A stretch of DNA of 64,000 nucleotides from contig JAPNXP010000006.1 in the NCBI GenBank assembly GCA_028753945.1, positions 2,852,001-2,916,000 on the forward strand. The letters are read 5' to 3'. The notes beneath the pieces were generated by a model. The model did no database searches, was not told where the DNA came from, and worked only from the letters and a program-made list of their open reading frames with translations. The DNA is from Hexactinellida sp. DTS-2022. Its lineage: Eukaryota; Porifera; Hexactinellida. The first letter of the stretch is position 1. Each line of letters begins with the position of its first letter. A program made the position numbers and the translations under genes. Positions 11,064 through 23,801 of the stretch are shown in pieces.

Positions 11064-11230
11064 CAGTGTTTTTTTAAGGCAAATTAGAGGCCCAAAATGG
11101 ACCTCTAATTTTTCTCCATGGGCCGCTAATCTTTTACTTGCTAAGTACTCAATATCATGAAATGTAGAGTGAGGGCCTCTAATTGTTGGCAGGGTCACTA
11201 CTTCTAAGCAAATCCTTAAAAAAAACACTG
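11064..11230. mobile_element. hAT MITE (CAGTGTTTTTTTAAGG ends), copy 2, opposite orientation
   Basis: Same family as 10763-10944 in the other orientation, with its own perfect 8-bp duplication aacagaac (11056-11063, 11231-11238). Two independent insertions about 120 bp apart. Confidence 0.85.
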
Positions 11231-11368
11231 AACAGAACAGTAACAGAATCAACGAAGCTACTTGTTGCTATGTCAAATAAGTTTAGTATTTCTATGCACA
11301 TCAATATTATAATGAATGATGAGTGATTCGTAATTTAACAGGAGAATACCCTGAAATTCACTCTGGTG

Positions 11369-11516
11369 CAGTGGCGGCGCCAAGGGTAGTCAGCTGACCA
11401 CCCTATCAAAGTCCTTGACCACCCTCCTGACTATACTATATTTGGTGTTTGACCCCAAAAATATCCATGCCGACCCATGGGTGCCACCTAGTGGTGGAGT
11501 ACACGCGCCGCCACTG
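11369..11516. mobile_element. hAT MITE (CAGTGGCGGCGCC ends)
   Basis: Inverted ends CAGTGGCGGCG / CGCCGCCACTG and a perfect 8-bp duplication ctctggtg (11361-11368, 11517-11524). A decayed relative appears to lie at 58805-58965. Confidence 0.85.
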
Positions 11517-11927
11517 CTCTGGTGTAATTATATAGTAGGGAAATCCTGTATTCAGTTAGTTGTATTTCGTGTTTATTCCGTTATAATTATATCTAGGACG
11601 ACTCTAATTATAATATATATCAGTGCTGGCGGAAGCGGTCAGGCCGGTCATTCCATGGCCTTACCAACGGCGGATACCTGGGGGACAATTAACTGAATTA
11701 ATTAGTAAACAAGATAATATAATTTATTGGAAATTCTAATAGGATGAACGTGTATTAGCTTGAATGGACAAATAGAGTTTTAGTATGTCTGTAGTATTCT
11801 ATAATGGAATCATTAAATAGCTTTGCTAAGTTCAATTTTGCCCCCCCCCAAGAATTTTTTAAAGAATCCGCCACTGGGCCTTACCACTTTATGACTGCTT
11901 CCGCCTACCCTGTATATGTATACCCAT

Positions 11928-12140
11928 GGCCTACTATATTATACGGCTAGATAAGTCAAATATTTGCTCATTTTATTCCAGGCCAGTGTTTACTTTCTAA
12001 CTGTTCGTAAAATGAATTACTTATTGTCATGGAATAAAGTGAATTTAGGTTTCAAATACGCTAGAAACATCTAAAATACTTCTGAGAATGATTTCACATC
12101 GAATTTAACCGCAATGACGTAATCAAATATACATACCCAT
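11928..12140 (+). repeat. Dispersed repeat (GGCCTACTATATTATACGG family), copy 1
   Basis: A 210-bp stretch that recurs at 44845-45055 (same strand) and, inverted and split, at 23195-23750. It starts near ggcctactatattatacgg and ends near aatgacgtaatcaaatata. No clear terminal repeats; the type is unknown. Confidence 0.7.
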
Positions 12141-12360
12141 ATATGGAAATTATGACTCTACTATTAAGATCCACAATAAATAATTAATTTATTAATTCCT
12201 TTGAAAACATTAAATTATTTATTTAAAAGTACAGTCACTGTTGTAACATCCACGTAGTTATTTTGTTTTTGTGGTAAAATATTTGGAAATAATTTATACA
12301 TTAAACCCTCGCTTACCCGATTGTATTTTATCACTGACAGAAAATTGATTATATTTAACG

Positions 12361-12680
12361 AATTATAGTATTACAGTAGAACCCGGTTATAATGTACCAT
12401 TCAGGAATTCTACTAACCGATTTAACCTTCATATAAATACATATATATTTGCTATATAAACTAGGTTTTTATAAGAAAATCCAATATTAATACGTACATA
12501 CTACAGTAGAAACTCGTTAATAAAACGTAGACCAAGGGCTGTCAAAATGTGTACTGAAATTCGTATTAAGCACTGTAATTTGTATTGAAAAGGAACTGAA
12601 AGGGCTGAAATAGTGTAAATATTAACTGGAATTTGTATTTTAACCGTGTCCGTATTAACGAGGGTGAATTGTATGGCAAA
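12361..12680. repeat. Pogo/Tigger-like MITE fragments
   Basis: Copies of tacagtagaacccggttata (12373) and acagtagaaactcgttaat (12504), with a matching inverse end gtccgtattaacgagggtg (12647-12665). These are typical of pogo-type ends with TA targets. No coding capacity. Confidence 0.5.
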
Positions 12681-12836
12681 TTTAGATATCGAGAAGATTC
12701 TACAAAATACACAAAAAACAGATTTAATCTGGTAGTAATACAGATATTGTATTAGGAAAAACAATATTACTTTCTAGTTAGAATAACAAATATTAGTCCT
12801 GAGTCAAACACTAATTGAAACTCATTATTTGTGTAA

Positions 12837-14428
12837 TTATATAGTTGGGACTTCATCACTTTCACTAGGCAGAATAAGGTCTTTAATTCCATTGATGTGA
12901 GGCAGGGCATTTTGTGCACAAATCTGTTTTGCTTCCTCATCGCTTATTCCACTTCCGTAAGAAAGAATAATATCCGGAGTATTTTCCTTCTTAAGAAGTA
13001 ACATAAAGTTCTTTAGTAGACATGGTTGCTCGTTATTTGGTGGAATTACGAATTCTAGAGTGTATAGGGGGAACATTGTCTTTATTCGGAATTCTATTTT
13101 TTCTAAATAATTCATGCCAGGTTGTTCGGTTGGAGATGAATTAAGAATTTCTAATAATTTCTGAATCATCTCTAAAGATGCCACTTTCTCTGCTATCCTA
13201 AATAAAAAATTAATTTTATGAAAATAGTTTTCATGAATATTAATACTCGCATTATTATAATAAGGATAGAAACTAGCTTCCAATTGTTGAAATTGGTAAA
13301 CAAGTATGCTGAACACGAATTTCGTATAAACAAGTTCATAATATCAATATTTACTGTTGTTGCAGAAAAAATAGGTAAGAAATTGATGGGGATTCAAAAT
13401 GAACCTAGAGGCTAGCTTCAAAGGGTATTAAATAAATAAATTTTTGCAACTACAGTCAGGTCTGCTTATTGCGAACAACTTTTTATTATGAACAAGCCCT
13501 ATGGCCCCAATTTAACAACTTCCTAGGGTTTATATTAATTAAGTTGAGTTCACTTATTACGAAGTCTCTCTATTATGAACACAATTTTGGTCCCTTGAAT
13601 CAGTACCGTAGCCATCTTTTATATTCGGGGGGGGGCCAAGGTAGTTCCAAACCCATAGTCCCTTGGGTTTTCCACTGATTTGGATATATATATATATAAA
13701 TATAATTGTAACTAATGAGCAAATATTTCGGGGGGGGCCATGCCTTGAATGTTCATAATACAAGAACCTGTATAATACACTGTATCTACTATGAATGATT
13801 ATATTACGAATGCAACTCACTTCTTGCCAACACCTGTCCCACTCGTTATATATTCCTCTCCAGTACGATTGTCTCCAACACAAAGCGTGCAACTAAACAT
13901 AGGCAGGCCAATTGATTCCACAGTATACTTGGGCTGTTGGAATATAAGCGGGTGTTTTGTTGTAAGCGACAACAACTCTCCTTTCACGTTCCCTACATCA
14001 GTTTGTGGGTGTGTATTTATCCATCCCTTTAACTGTGGCAATAATAGCGCCGCCACTGTACATTCAGCTAACTTCTTGGTAGGGCGGGTTGTAGTGTGAA
14101 TGAAGGTGTGATCATCTTCGCTACCGGATTGTGACCAAGTTAGTTGTAGAGAGTAGGCACCTTGTGAAGGACTCATGCGCTTGAATATGGGATGTGCTAG
14201 TTGGTTCTTGTCACAGAATTCCATTAGCGTTCCTTTGATATTACTAGGGATTAGTGTAGAAGTGGCCTCTCCTGTTGTTGTGGGAGAATTAGGTAATACT
14301 GATGATGAGGTAGGGGAAGAGAGGGTTGGTGAATTCGGTGAATTTGGATTTTGTGGATTTGTGGAAGATTCCATTTCAACACCAAGGGACGCTCCTTTCA
14401 GATTACCGTAGCTAGTTACACTTTCCAT
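12837..14428 (-). CDS. Protein with two to three dsRNA-binding domains
   Basis: Two exons: 14428-13821 and 13197-12837, joined at phase 2 (AAGAA/gtgagt ... ttttatttag/G). The joined product is about 322 residues. The N-terminal 60 residues are serine/proline-rich linker (NSPNSPTLSSPTSS). A first dsRBD follows at about residues 65-135, ending in the usual Ala/Lys helix (TKKLAECTVAALLL). A second starts at KHPLIFQQPKYTVES and is completed only after splicing (GTGVGKKIAEKVASLEMIQKL), which strongly supports the join. The last 90 residues may be a third, degenerate copy. Such proteins bind double-stranded RNA, often as partners of Dicer (TRBP/PACT/Loquacious type) or as general RNA factors; which of these applies cannot be told here. 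The start ATG at 14428 has a good context (aaaATGG). The intron holds part of a pogo-like repeat (13451-13600) and G-rich blocks (13628-13740). The gene looks intact. Confidence 0.78.
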
Positions 14429-14996
14429 TTTGTGAACCGAAATTATTTAGTTGCGAATTCAATAAATGGAAATTCAATAAATGGTAATTCAATTTTTTGG
14501 TAAAAGGATAAAATAGTTTTATTATAGGGAACTGTTGATGAAATTACTTCCAAAGACTATTTATATTGTACGAATAGAATGCTATTATGGTTAGAACTAT
14601 GATAAACAATTTGGTCACACGACAATTTTATCAACATAAACTACAAATAGTTACAATACCAATTCTAATAAAAGAATATTACGAAGCAACACTAATTATA
14701 GCGAACGTAATATGACACAAGAATTCCATAAAATGCTATTAAAATAAATCAAAAAATTAGAAAATGAGTACTTTATTTTTTTCTATTTGGAACAAGAAAT
14801 ATAAGGATTATAAGTAATGGGAGAAGGTACACAATTAGGTTTTCTGGCGTTTGTTGGATTTAAATGCGGAAACCTGATCTTTACGGCGGGCTTCACTGAT
14901 CTGCTTCCTACCTCATGTACTATTAAATTTAACACAAGATATTTGGACAGAACAATTGACAACATGCCAAATGGATACTGGAATTAATTAAGTACT
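14429..14996. other. No gene seen; likely upstream region of the dsRBD gene
   Basis: AT-rich sequence without a supported frame, repeat or RNA gene. A short open frame at 14783-14965 on the - strand has no recognisable features. Confidence 0.3.
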
Positions 14997-15677
14997 GTTG
15001 TATGCCAGAATGACTCACATGCTAGAATGACACAAACCATGGATATTCACTATCTATGCTAGAATGACACGCTCTACTAATCATCTAATGACTGTTAGAA
15101 CTTCACAGGTTTCTCAGTTAATTCAGACAATTACATTTCTGAATTCTAAGATTTCGTATTTGATTTCATTATTTTAAAACCAAAATTCGCTGATAGAAAA
15201 AGCAAAAAGTATGTTTAAAATTAAGACATTAAGATAGGTATTTAACACCGATTATTCGGTATTTAAATTGTTTGGTAGAATACTGTTCTAATTAATATTC
15301 CTGTACTTGTAGATCTAGCATAGATAGTGAATATCCATAGTTTGTGTCATTCTAGCATGCGAGTCATTCTGGCATACAACAACTATACGTATTGTGAAAG
15401 AGAAATTAATTATTGACGTATATATACAACATGACGAATATAATAGCCTACTATGAATTTAGTAAGGTGATTATGTCACCAATAAAATAGTACTGTATTT
15501 TAAAATCTAAAGATAAAGAAGCCATAACAAAAAGTGAAATGTAATTGTCTGAATTAACTGAGAAACGTGTGAAGTTCTAACAGTCATAGATGATTAGTAG
15601 AGCGTGTCATTTTAGCATAGATAGTGAATATCCATGGTTTGTGTCATTCTAGCATGCGAGTCATTCTGGCATACAAC
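14997..15677. mobile_element. Foldback MITE with palindromic 6-bp target duplication, copy 1
   Basis: Ends GTTGTATGCCAGAATGACTC and inverse, flanked by agtact on both sides (14991-14996, 15678-15683). Arms of roughly 120 bp are inverted copies, each with blocks such as gctagaatgacac and ccatggatattcactatc. One arm module occurs a third time, inverted, at 15310-15380. Copy 2 is at 34709-35430. Confidence 0.8.
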
Positions 15678-15695
15678 AGTACTCATTTTCTTTTT

Positions 15696-16486
15696 ACTGT
15701 GCCGACACAGTTCTAATCTTACTGCCTTTATTACTGTGCCGACTATACTATAGTATAGTGGCCCAGTATTGGTCTTAGTGCTTTGGTTAGATATTATTAC
15801 TGTGCCGACTATACTATAGTATAGTGGCCCAGTTCTAATCTTACTGCCTTGGTTAGTTATTGTTACTGTGCCGACTATACTATAGTATAGTGGCCCAGTT
15901 CTAATCTTACTGCCTTGGTTATTATTATTACTGTGCCGACTATACTATAGTATAGTGGCCCAGTATTGGTCTTAGTGCTTTGGTTATTATATACTGTGCC
16001 GACTATACTATAGTATAGTGGCCCAGTATTGGTCTTAGTGCTTTGGTTACCGATTATTACTGTGCCGACTATACTATAGTATAGTGGCCCAGTATTGGAA
16101 TCACTGCCTTTATTATTACTGTGCCGACTATACTATAGTATAGTGGCCCAGTAATGGAATCACTGCCTTTATTTATATTATATAATACTGTGCCGACTAT
16201 ACTATAGTATAGTGGCCCAGTATTGGAATCACTGCCTTTATTATTTTTACTGTGCCGACTATACTATAGTATAGTGGCCCAGTATTGGAATCACTGCCTT
16301 TATTATTACTGTGCCGACTATACTATAGTATAGTGGCCCAGTATTAGAATCACTGCCTTTATTTATATTATTACTGTGCCGACTATACTATAGTATAGTG
16401 GCCCAGTATTGGTCTTAGTGCTTTGGTTATTACTGTGCCGACTATACTATAGTATAGTGGCCCAGTATTGGTCTTAGTGCTTTGGT
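15696..16486 (+). repeat. Array of 13 palindromic units
   Basis: Units begin at 15696, 15733, 15799, 15865, 15930, 15993, 16059, 16118, 16187, 16249, 16308, 16373 and 16432, spaced mostly 59-69 bp apart. Twelve carry the full 35-bp inverted repeat (core ACTATACTATAGTATAGT). The first has lost the core and reads ACTGTGCCGACACAGT. Each is followed by one of three tails: tctaatcttactgcctt, attggtcttagtgcttt or attggaatcactgcctt, then ttattatt. Single copies occur at 3798, 20560, 29456 and 30726, and three more at 28054, 28120 and 28186. Confidence 0.9.
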
Positions 16487-16497
16487 TATTATTGGTC

Positions 16498-19400
16498 CGT
16501 AGATCCTCCACAGAACAGAGTTTTAGTAACTAAGAACTGAAATTTTCAGGATATGTGTCTCATGAGTTACAGATGTGCACCTGGGGTCACGATTTTTTAT
16601 TACATTTTTTTGGACACATTTTTGCACCTGTTTAATATTAGAAAAAGAACAATAAATTGTGCGAGAATATTCAATTTATATGCATTCGATAGAGAATTAA
16701 ATTTTACACCTTTTCACAGTGCACGAATTTTCAAATTGCGCTTCGTTTGTGCCACAATTGAGTTGCAAGTTTCCTTTGTTTACTAACACTTCAGTTCAAT
16801 TGAAGTGTTAAATCGAATTCTATTGTTTCAACTTGTAATAATTATATTGATTCAACTTGTGAGATCGAGTAGGCTTCTATTTTCTAATTAAACCTAAGAT
16901 TTTACATTCCACAACAACGACAGATTAAGTGATTATATTTATTTCGGCGAGACTATTCTTGCACAATTAATGTACTGACATATTTAATTCTAATTAATTC
17001 GCTCTGTGTTTACCGTATAGAGATGGTTCCAAATAGATTATTGGGGTTATCGAGTGCGTGGAATTCAAATATTATAGTGAAATTCAATTTAAATTAATAA
17101 TAATTGCAAATAATTGAACTTAATATATTTTGCTGTATATAATAATGGTGTTAAATAATTAATAAATTAATTAAATATTTATACTAATTAGCTAAATTTC
17201 ATTAATCTCAGAGATGATACAAGATAGAAACAAACTTTCAATTTATCAATTTGTCCTTATGCCAGGTACTACCTATACAAGTGGGTCTTGACACCTTGAG
17301 GTGATTATGACATCGTCAAAAAAAATGTATTTTTACAATTTTGTGAATTAAATAATTCGCATGGGTTGGTAGGAGTTGGGTGAATACCCAAACGGCACCT
17401 AAAAAATGCTGACTCAGCACATATTATATTCACTGAAACTTGAATATCTCTCAAATGAAGTGAGCTAAAACGAAACTTCCAACTCACTAAGGGTCGTTGC
17501 CTTTTGAATCACTTTTCTGAAATAGTTTAACACCTTCATAGTGATGATGACATGGCGAAAAAAAATCCAAAATTGCAGCCTGTGCCGACAGCATGTTCCA
17601 TTGGAGGCACTATCAATAAACCACCACCAAAATATAGTGCCACCAAAGGAACATGCGTCGGCACAGCTTCAATTTTGGATTTTTTATTATTATTATTTTT
17701 TCTCCGTAGACGGTACCCTGGCTACACCTTTATACATTGAGGGCTGAAACTTGCCATGTAGATGCGAAGTGCCCTTCTAATTTGCACCTGGGGTTACGAT
17801 TTTTGATTACGAAATTTTGCACACATCTTTAACACCTTTCAAAATTTGTCTGGTCCATGACTCAAAATACGTTTTACTAAACCCCCAAATTTTATTTCAT
17901 ATTTGGATTCATCTTAAAATTCTGCGTCTGTTGGGAGAAGAAATTTTTCAATAAAGGGTCAATTTCTGCCATAAATTGGGGTTAAAATTTCTTTGTTTAC
18001 TCACACTTCAATTTCAGTAAAGTGTTAAATCTAATTCTATTGTTTCAACTTGTAATAATTATATTGATTTAACTTGTTAAATCCTACTCTAGTGATTCAA
18101 CTTGCGATAATTATATTGATTTAACTTATAAATTCCAGCTGGCTTCTATTTAATTGTAGCATTACTATACAATGGATTAAATAAAATATAATGATATAAG
18201 GAATTTGTTGACTAAACTCAAATCACCGTGGATAACATTGCTAAAATAAATAACTAATAATTTAATTTATTATCAATAAGTAATGAATGAATGGCATTAA
18301 ACTAAAGATGGTTTATGATAGAACCGTTAAGATTTTACATACCACAACAACGACAGATTAAGTGATTATATTTATTTCGGCGAGACTATTCTTGCACAAT
18401 TAATGTACTGACATATTTAATTCTAATTAATTCGCTCTGTGTTTACCGTATAGAGATGGTTCCAAATAGATTATTGGGGTTATCGAGTGCTTGGAATTCA
18501 AATATTATAGTGAAATTCAATTTAAATTAATAATAATTGCAAATAATTGAACTTAATATATTTTGCTGTATATAATAATGGTGTTAAATAATTAATAAAT
18601 TAATTAAATATTTATACTAATTAGCTAAATTTCATTAATCTCAGAGATGATACAAGATAGAAACAAACTTTCAATTTATCAATTTGTCCTTATGCCAGGT
18701 ACCACCTATACAAGTGGGTCTTGACACCTTGAGGTGATTATGACATCGTCAAAAAAATGTATTTTTACAATTTTGTGAATTAAATAATTCGCATGGGTTG
18801 GTAGGAGTTGGGTGAATACCCAAACGGCACCTAAAAATGCTGACTCAGCACATATTATATTCTACTGAAACTTGAATATCTCTCAAATGAAGTGAGCTAA
18901 AACGAAACTTCCAACTCACTAAGGGTCGTTGCCTTTTGAATCACTTTTCTGAAATAGTTTAACACCTTCATAGTGATGATGACATGGCGAAAAAAAATCC
19001 AAAGTTGCAACCTGTGCCGACAGCATGTTCCATTGGAGGCACTATCAATAAACCACCACCAAAATATAGTGCCACCAAAGGAACATGCGTCGGCACAGGC
19101 TGCAATTTTGGATTTTTTTTTATTTCTCCGTAGCAGGTGCCCTGGCCAGACCTTTATACATTGAGGGCTGAAACTTGGCATGTAGGTTCGGAGTGACCGT
19201 CTAATTTGCACCTGGGGTTACGATTTTTGATCAAATAATTTTAACACCTATTTAAACTAATTATGGCTATTACATGAAATCATACCTTGTGAATTTGACA
19301 AAATTTTCATATTGGATAGCTAATTTAATTCTACACCTTTTGGAAAATTAAAAATTAAAAACTTTACGTTAATTTATGCCACAAATCGGGGTTTAAATTC

Positions 19401-22400
19401 TTTGTTTACTCACACTTCAGTTTCAGTAAAACTGTTAAATCTAATTCCATTGTTTCAACTTGTAATAAATATATTGATTAAACTTGTTAAATCTTACACT
19501 ATTGTTTAAACTTGCGATAATCATATTGATTCCACTTGTGAAATCGAGTTGGCTTATATTTAATAGTAATTGAAAAACTAAGATTTTACATTCCATAACA
19601 ACAACAGATTATGTGATTATATTTACTTCTGCGTGAATATTCTGCACAATGGATACACTGACATAATTAATCGCTCTGTCTTCAACTTATAGAGACTGTT
19701 CCAATTTGATTATTGGGGTTATCGAGTGTGCGGAATTGAAATTTGATAGCCAAATTAATTAATTTATTATTTATGGCAAAATAATTTAAATTAATTATTG
19801 TAAGTTGACATTGAATTTGGTGTTATATTAAAATAAGAAATTACTTATATAGAGCTGAGCTTTGTAGAGTTCAGTTTTTCACTATGTGTATTCATGCACT
19901 GAGAAAGGTCAGTTTTTTTCCAGAGTTCGAAATTGACCTTTAGAAAGTAAGCCTGGGCTTTTAGTATGGGATAAAATCTGAACTCTACAAAGCTCAGCTC
20001 TATATAAGGATTCCCTTAAAATAATATTAATAAATATTTATACTAATTAATTAAATATCATAAATCTCATGATCATAGAAGATAGAAACAAACTTTCAAT
20101 TTATCAATTGGTCCTTATGGCACGTGCCACCTATACAAGTGGGTCTTGACACCTTAAGGTGATGATGACATCGCTAAAAAAATGTGTTTTACAATTTTGT
20201 TAATTCGATATTTAAAATGGGTTAGTTGATGTTGGGTGATGACCCAACACTCACATAAAAATGCTGAGTCATCAGCTATTATATTCTACTCAAACTTGAA
20301 TATCTCTAAAATGAAGTGAACTAAATGGAAACTTCCACCACTCTAAGGGTCGATGCCTTGTGTAACACCATTTTGAAATAATTTGACACCTTCATAGTGA
20401 TGATGACATGGCGAAATAAATATCCAAAATTGCAACCTGTGCCGACAGCATGTTCCTTTGGAGGCGCTATCAATAAACCACCACCAAAATATAGTGCCAC
20501 CAAAGGAACATGCGTCGGCACAGGCTGCAATTTTGGATTTTATTATTTTTATTTTTTTTACTGTGCCGACTATACTATAGTATAGTGGCCCAGTATTGGA
20601 ATCACTGCCTTTATTTTTATTTTTATTATTATTTTTTCTCCGTAGACGGTGCCCTGGCCAGAGCTTTATAGTTGATGGGCTGAAACTTGGCATGTAGTTG
20701 CGGAGGGACCGTCTAATTTGCACCTGGGGTCACGATTTTTGATTAAGAAATTTTTGACACATCTTTAACACCTTTCAAATTTTGTCTGGTCCATAACTCA
20801 AAAATTGTTTTACTAAACCCCCAAATCTTATTTCATATTTGGATTCACCATAAAATTTTGCGTCTGATGGGAGAAGAAAACTTTTAATAAAGAGTTTTAT
20901 TTCTGCCATAAATGGGGGTTGAAATTTCTTTGTTTACTCACACTTCGATTTCAGTAAAACTGTGAAATCTAATTCCATTGTTTCAACTTGTAATAATTAT
21001 ATTGATTTAACTTGTTAAATCTTACTCTATTGTTTCAACTTGAGATAAATATATTGATTCAACTTATAAATTCCAGCTGGCTTCTATTTAATTGTAGTAT
21101 AACTATACAATGGATTAAATAAAATATAATGATATAAGGAATTTGTTGACTAAACTCAAATCACCGTGGATAACATTGCTAAAATAAATAACTAATAATT
21201 TAATTTATTATCAATAAGTAATGAATGAATGGCATTAAACTAAAGATGGTTTATGATAGAACCGTTAAGATTTTACATTCCACAACAACGACAGATTAAG
21301 TGATTATATTGATTTCGGCGAGAATATTCTTTTTGCACAATTAGTGTACTGACGTAATTTATTATAATTAATTCCTTTTGTATTTAACTTATAGAATTTT
21401 CCAATTGGATTATTGGGGTTATCGAGTGCGCTGAATTCAAATATGATAGTGAAATTCGATTTAAATTAATAATAATTGCAAATAATTGAACTTAATTTAT
21501 TTTGCTGTACATAATGATGTTGTTAAATTATTAATTTATTAATAAAATATTTATACTAATTAGCTAAATTTCATTAATCTCAGAGATGATACAAGATAGA
21601 AACAAACTTTCAATTTATCAATTGGTCCTTATGCCACGTACCACCTATACAAGTGGGTCTTGACACCATGAGGTGATGATGACATCGTCAAAAAAATGTA
21701 TTTTTACAATTTTGTGAATTAAATAATTCGCATGGGTTGGTTGGAGTTGGGTGAATACCCAACACGCACTTTAAAAATGCTGAGTCATCACAGATTATAT
21801 TCTACTGAAACTTGAATATCTCTCAAATGAAGTCAGCTAAATGGAAACTTCCACCACTCTAAGGGTCGTTGCCTACTGAAACACCTTTCTGTAATAATTT
21901 AACACCTTCATAGTGATGATGACTAGGCGAAAAAAAATCCAAAATTGCAGCTTGTGCCGACAGCATGTTCCTTTGGAGGCACTATCAATAAACCACCACC
22001 AAAATATAGTGCCACCTAAGGACATGCGTCGGCACAGGGTGCAATTTTGGATTTTATTATTTCTCCGTAGACGGTGCCCTGGCCAGAGCTTTATAGTTGA
22101 TGGCCTGAAACTTGGCATGTAGGTGCGTATGGACCGTCTAATTTGCACCTGGGGTTACAATTTTTGATTAATAAATTTTGCACACATGTTTAACACCTTT
22201 CAAAATTTGTCTGGTCAATAACTAAAAATATGTTTACTAAACCCCCAAATTTTATTTCACATTTGGATTCACCATAAAATTCTGCGTCTGATGAGATAAG
22301 AAAAATTTTAATAATGGGTTTAATTTCTGCCATGAATGAGGGTTGAAATTTCTTTGTTTACTCACACTTCAATTTCAATAAAACTGTTAAATCTAATTCC

Positions 22401-22930
22401 ATTGTTTCAACTTGTAATAATTATATTGATTTAACTTGTTAAATCTTACTCTATTGTTTCAACTCGCGATAATTATATTGATTAACTTATAAATTCCAGC
22501 TGGCTTTTATTTAATTGTAGTATTACTATACAATGGATTAAATTAAATTAATAAATATAAGGAATTTGTTGACTTTACTCAACTCACCGTGGAAAACATT
22601 GCTAAAATACATAACTAATAATATAATTTTTTATCAATACATAATGAATGAATGGCATTAAACTCAAGATGGTTTATGATAGAAACTATTAGCAAATTTA
22701 TCTACCGTTCCTTGTGACTAGAACCAATTAACAAATGGTTCTTGTCACCTTGAGGCGTTGATGACTTTGCGAAAAAAAATCCAAAATTGCAGCCTGTGCC
22801 GACAGCATGTTCCTTTGGAGGCACAATCAATAAACAAACAACAAAATTTAGTGCTACCAAAGGAACATGCGTCGGCACAGGCTGCAATTTTCGATTTATT
22901 TTTTGATTTATTTTAATAGTATAGAGTAAT
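16498..22930 (+). repeat. Array of 1.3-1.4 kb hairpin-bearing repeats, forward block 1
   Basis: Direct repeats at long range: the landmark aagattttacattccac recurs at about 16902, 18331, 19572 and 21269. Each unit has a long hairpin of 110-120 bp, starting at about 17565, 18997, 20422, 21937 and 22779, whose arms contain GTGCCGACAGCATGTTCC and its inverse. Two alternative modules follow the hairpins: one starting tctccgtagacggtgccctgg, the other tccgtagatcctccacagaac. The short open frames across each hairpin end at different places and are not genes. At 19850-20010 an inverted repeat (gagctgagctttgtagagttc) interrupts one unit. Confidence 0.85.
20560..20594. repeat. Single palindromic unit in an array hairpin flank
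   Basis: Sits in the TTATTATT stretch just after the hairpin, with the attggaatcactgcc tail. The equivalent place at about 22050 (ggattttattatttctccgtag) has no unit, which gives an empty site for comparison. Confidence 0.85.
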
Positions 22931-22944
22931 AAATTAAATTTTAG

Positions 22945-23176
22945 AGTTGCCGTGGGAATGGGAATGGGAAAGATTTTTTTACCTGTGGGGATTCCCATAT
23001 GAATTCCCATGGGAATCCCCTTAGGAATCCCCATGGGATATTCGAATATGGTTTCATTAGGTCATCCTTAATTAATATAGGCTTTACTATTGATACGAAT
23101 CTGCTTTGCTTTCCCATGGGGATTCCCACAGGATTCCTATGGGAATGGGAACGGAAATTACATTCCCACGGCAACC
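22945..23176. mobile_element. MITE-like element rich in GGGAATCCC
   Basis: Inverted ends TTGCCGTGGGAATG / CATTCCCACGGCAA enclose many copies of ggaatcccc and gggattccc on both strands. No clear target duplication seen. Confidence 0.55.
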
Positions 23177-23194
23177 GTGGGAATAATTACCATT

Positions 23195-23750
23195 TATACG
23201 TCATTGTGGTTAAATCCGATGTGAAATCATTCTCAAAAGTATTTTAAATGTTTCTAGCGTATTTGAAAACCTAAGTTTAGCGTATTCATACCTGCCAACC
23301 GTACAGGGATTCCCTGTACAGTAGTCAGGGATTTTAACCATTTTGGCTGGACCGTACAGGGATTTTTAAATTTGTACAGGGTTTTTAGATAGGAAAAATT
23401 ATTGATTGTGAGTCTATTAATTAATACCTAAACATGTCTGCACCATGTAAATATAGCATCTGTTCCTATTCGAGCATACAGGGATTCCCTGTACAGTCTA
23501 TATAACTAATGTTTTCACCTTTACAAGAAAGAGGGTGTACAGGGATTTTGGCCAATGTACAGGGGAAATAGTTGCCTCGTACAGGGATATGTCTCAAATA
23601 AGTTGGCAGGTATGCGTATTCCATGACAATAGGTAATTCATTTTACGAGCAATTACAAAGTAAATACTGGCCTGGAAATAAATTTGCAAATACTTGACTT
23701 ATCTAGCCGTATAATATAGTAGGTATACCCAATGAGTAGCTTATCATTAT
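23195..23750 (-). repeat. Dispersed repeat (GGCCTACTATATTATACGG family), inverted copy split by a MITE
   Basis: Reverse complement of 11928-12140, cut in two by the element at 23288-23613. Confidence 0.65.
23288..23613. mobile_element. hAT-type MITE (ATACCTGCCAAC ends)
   Basis: Inverted ends ATACCTGCCAAC / GTTGGCAGGTAT and a perfect 8-bp duplication gcgtattc (23280-23287, 23614-23621). The inside repeats tacagggattccctgtac. Confidence 0.8.
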
Positions 23751-23801
23751 TGTTATACATAGTCTATTATAATAGTTTGAACTAAACCAGATCAAGCTGA
23801 T

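Noticed and set aside
15696..16486. CRISPR-like look: regular 35-bp palindromic repeats with 25-30 bp between them
   Set aside because: The spacers fall into only three sequence types, the host is a eukaryote, and single copies are scattered elsewhere. It is a repeat array, not CRISPR.
17541..19211. Many similar short proteins with MMMTWRKK or QPVPTHVPLVALYF on both strands between 17 and 34 kb
   Set aside because: They are translations of the two arms of the repeated hairpin and end at random places in each copy. Not a gene family.
22702..23247. Frames with MGIPMGIP-type repeats
   Set aside because: They arise from GGGAATCCC repeats in a MITE-like element.
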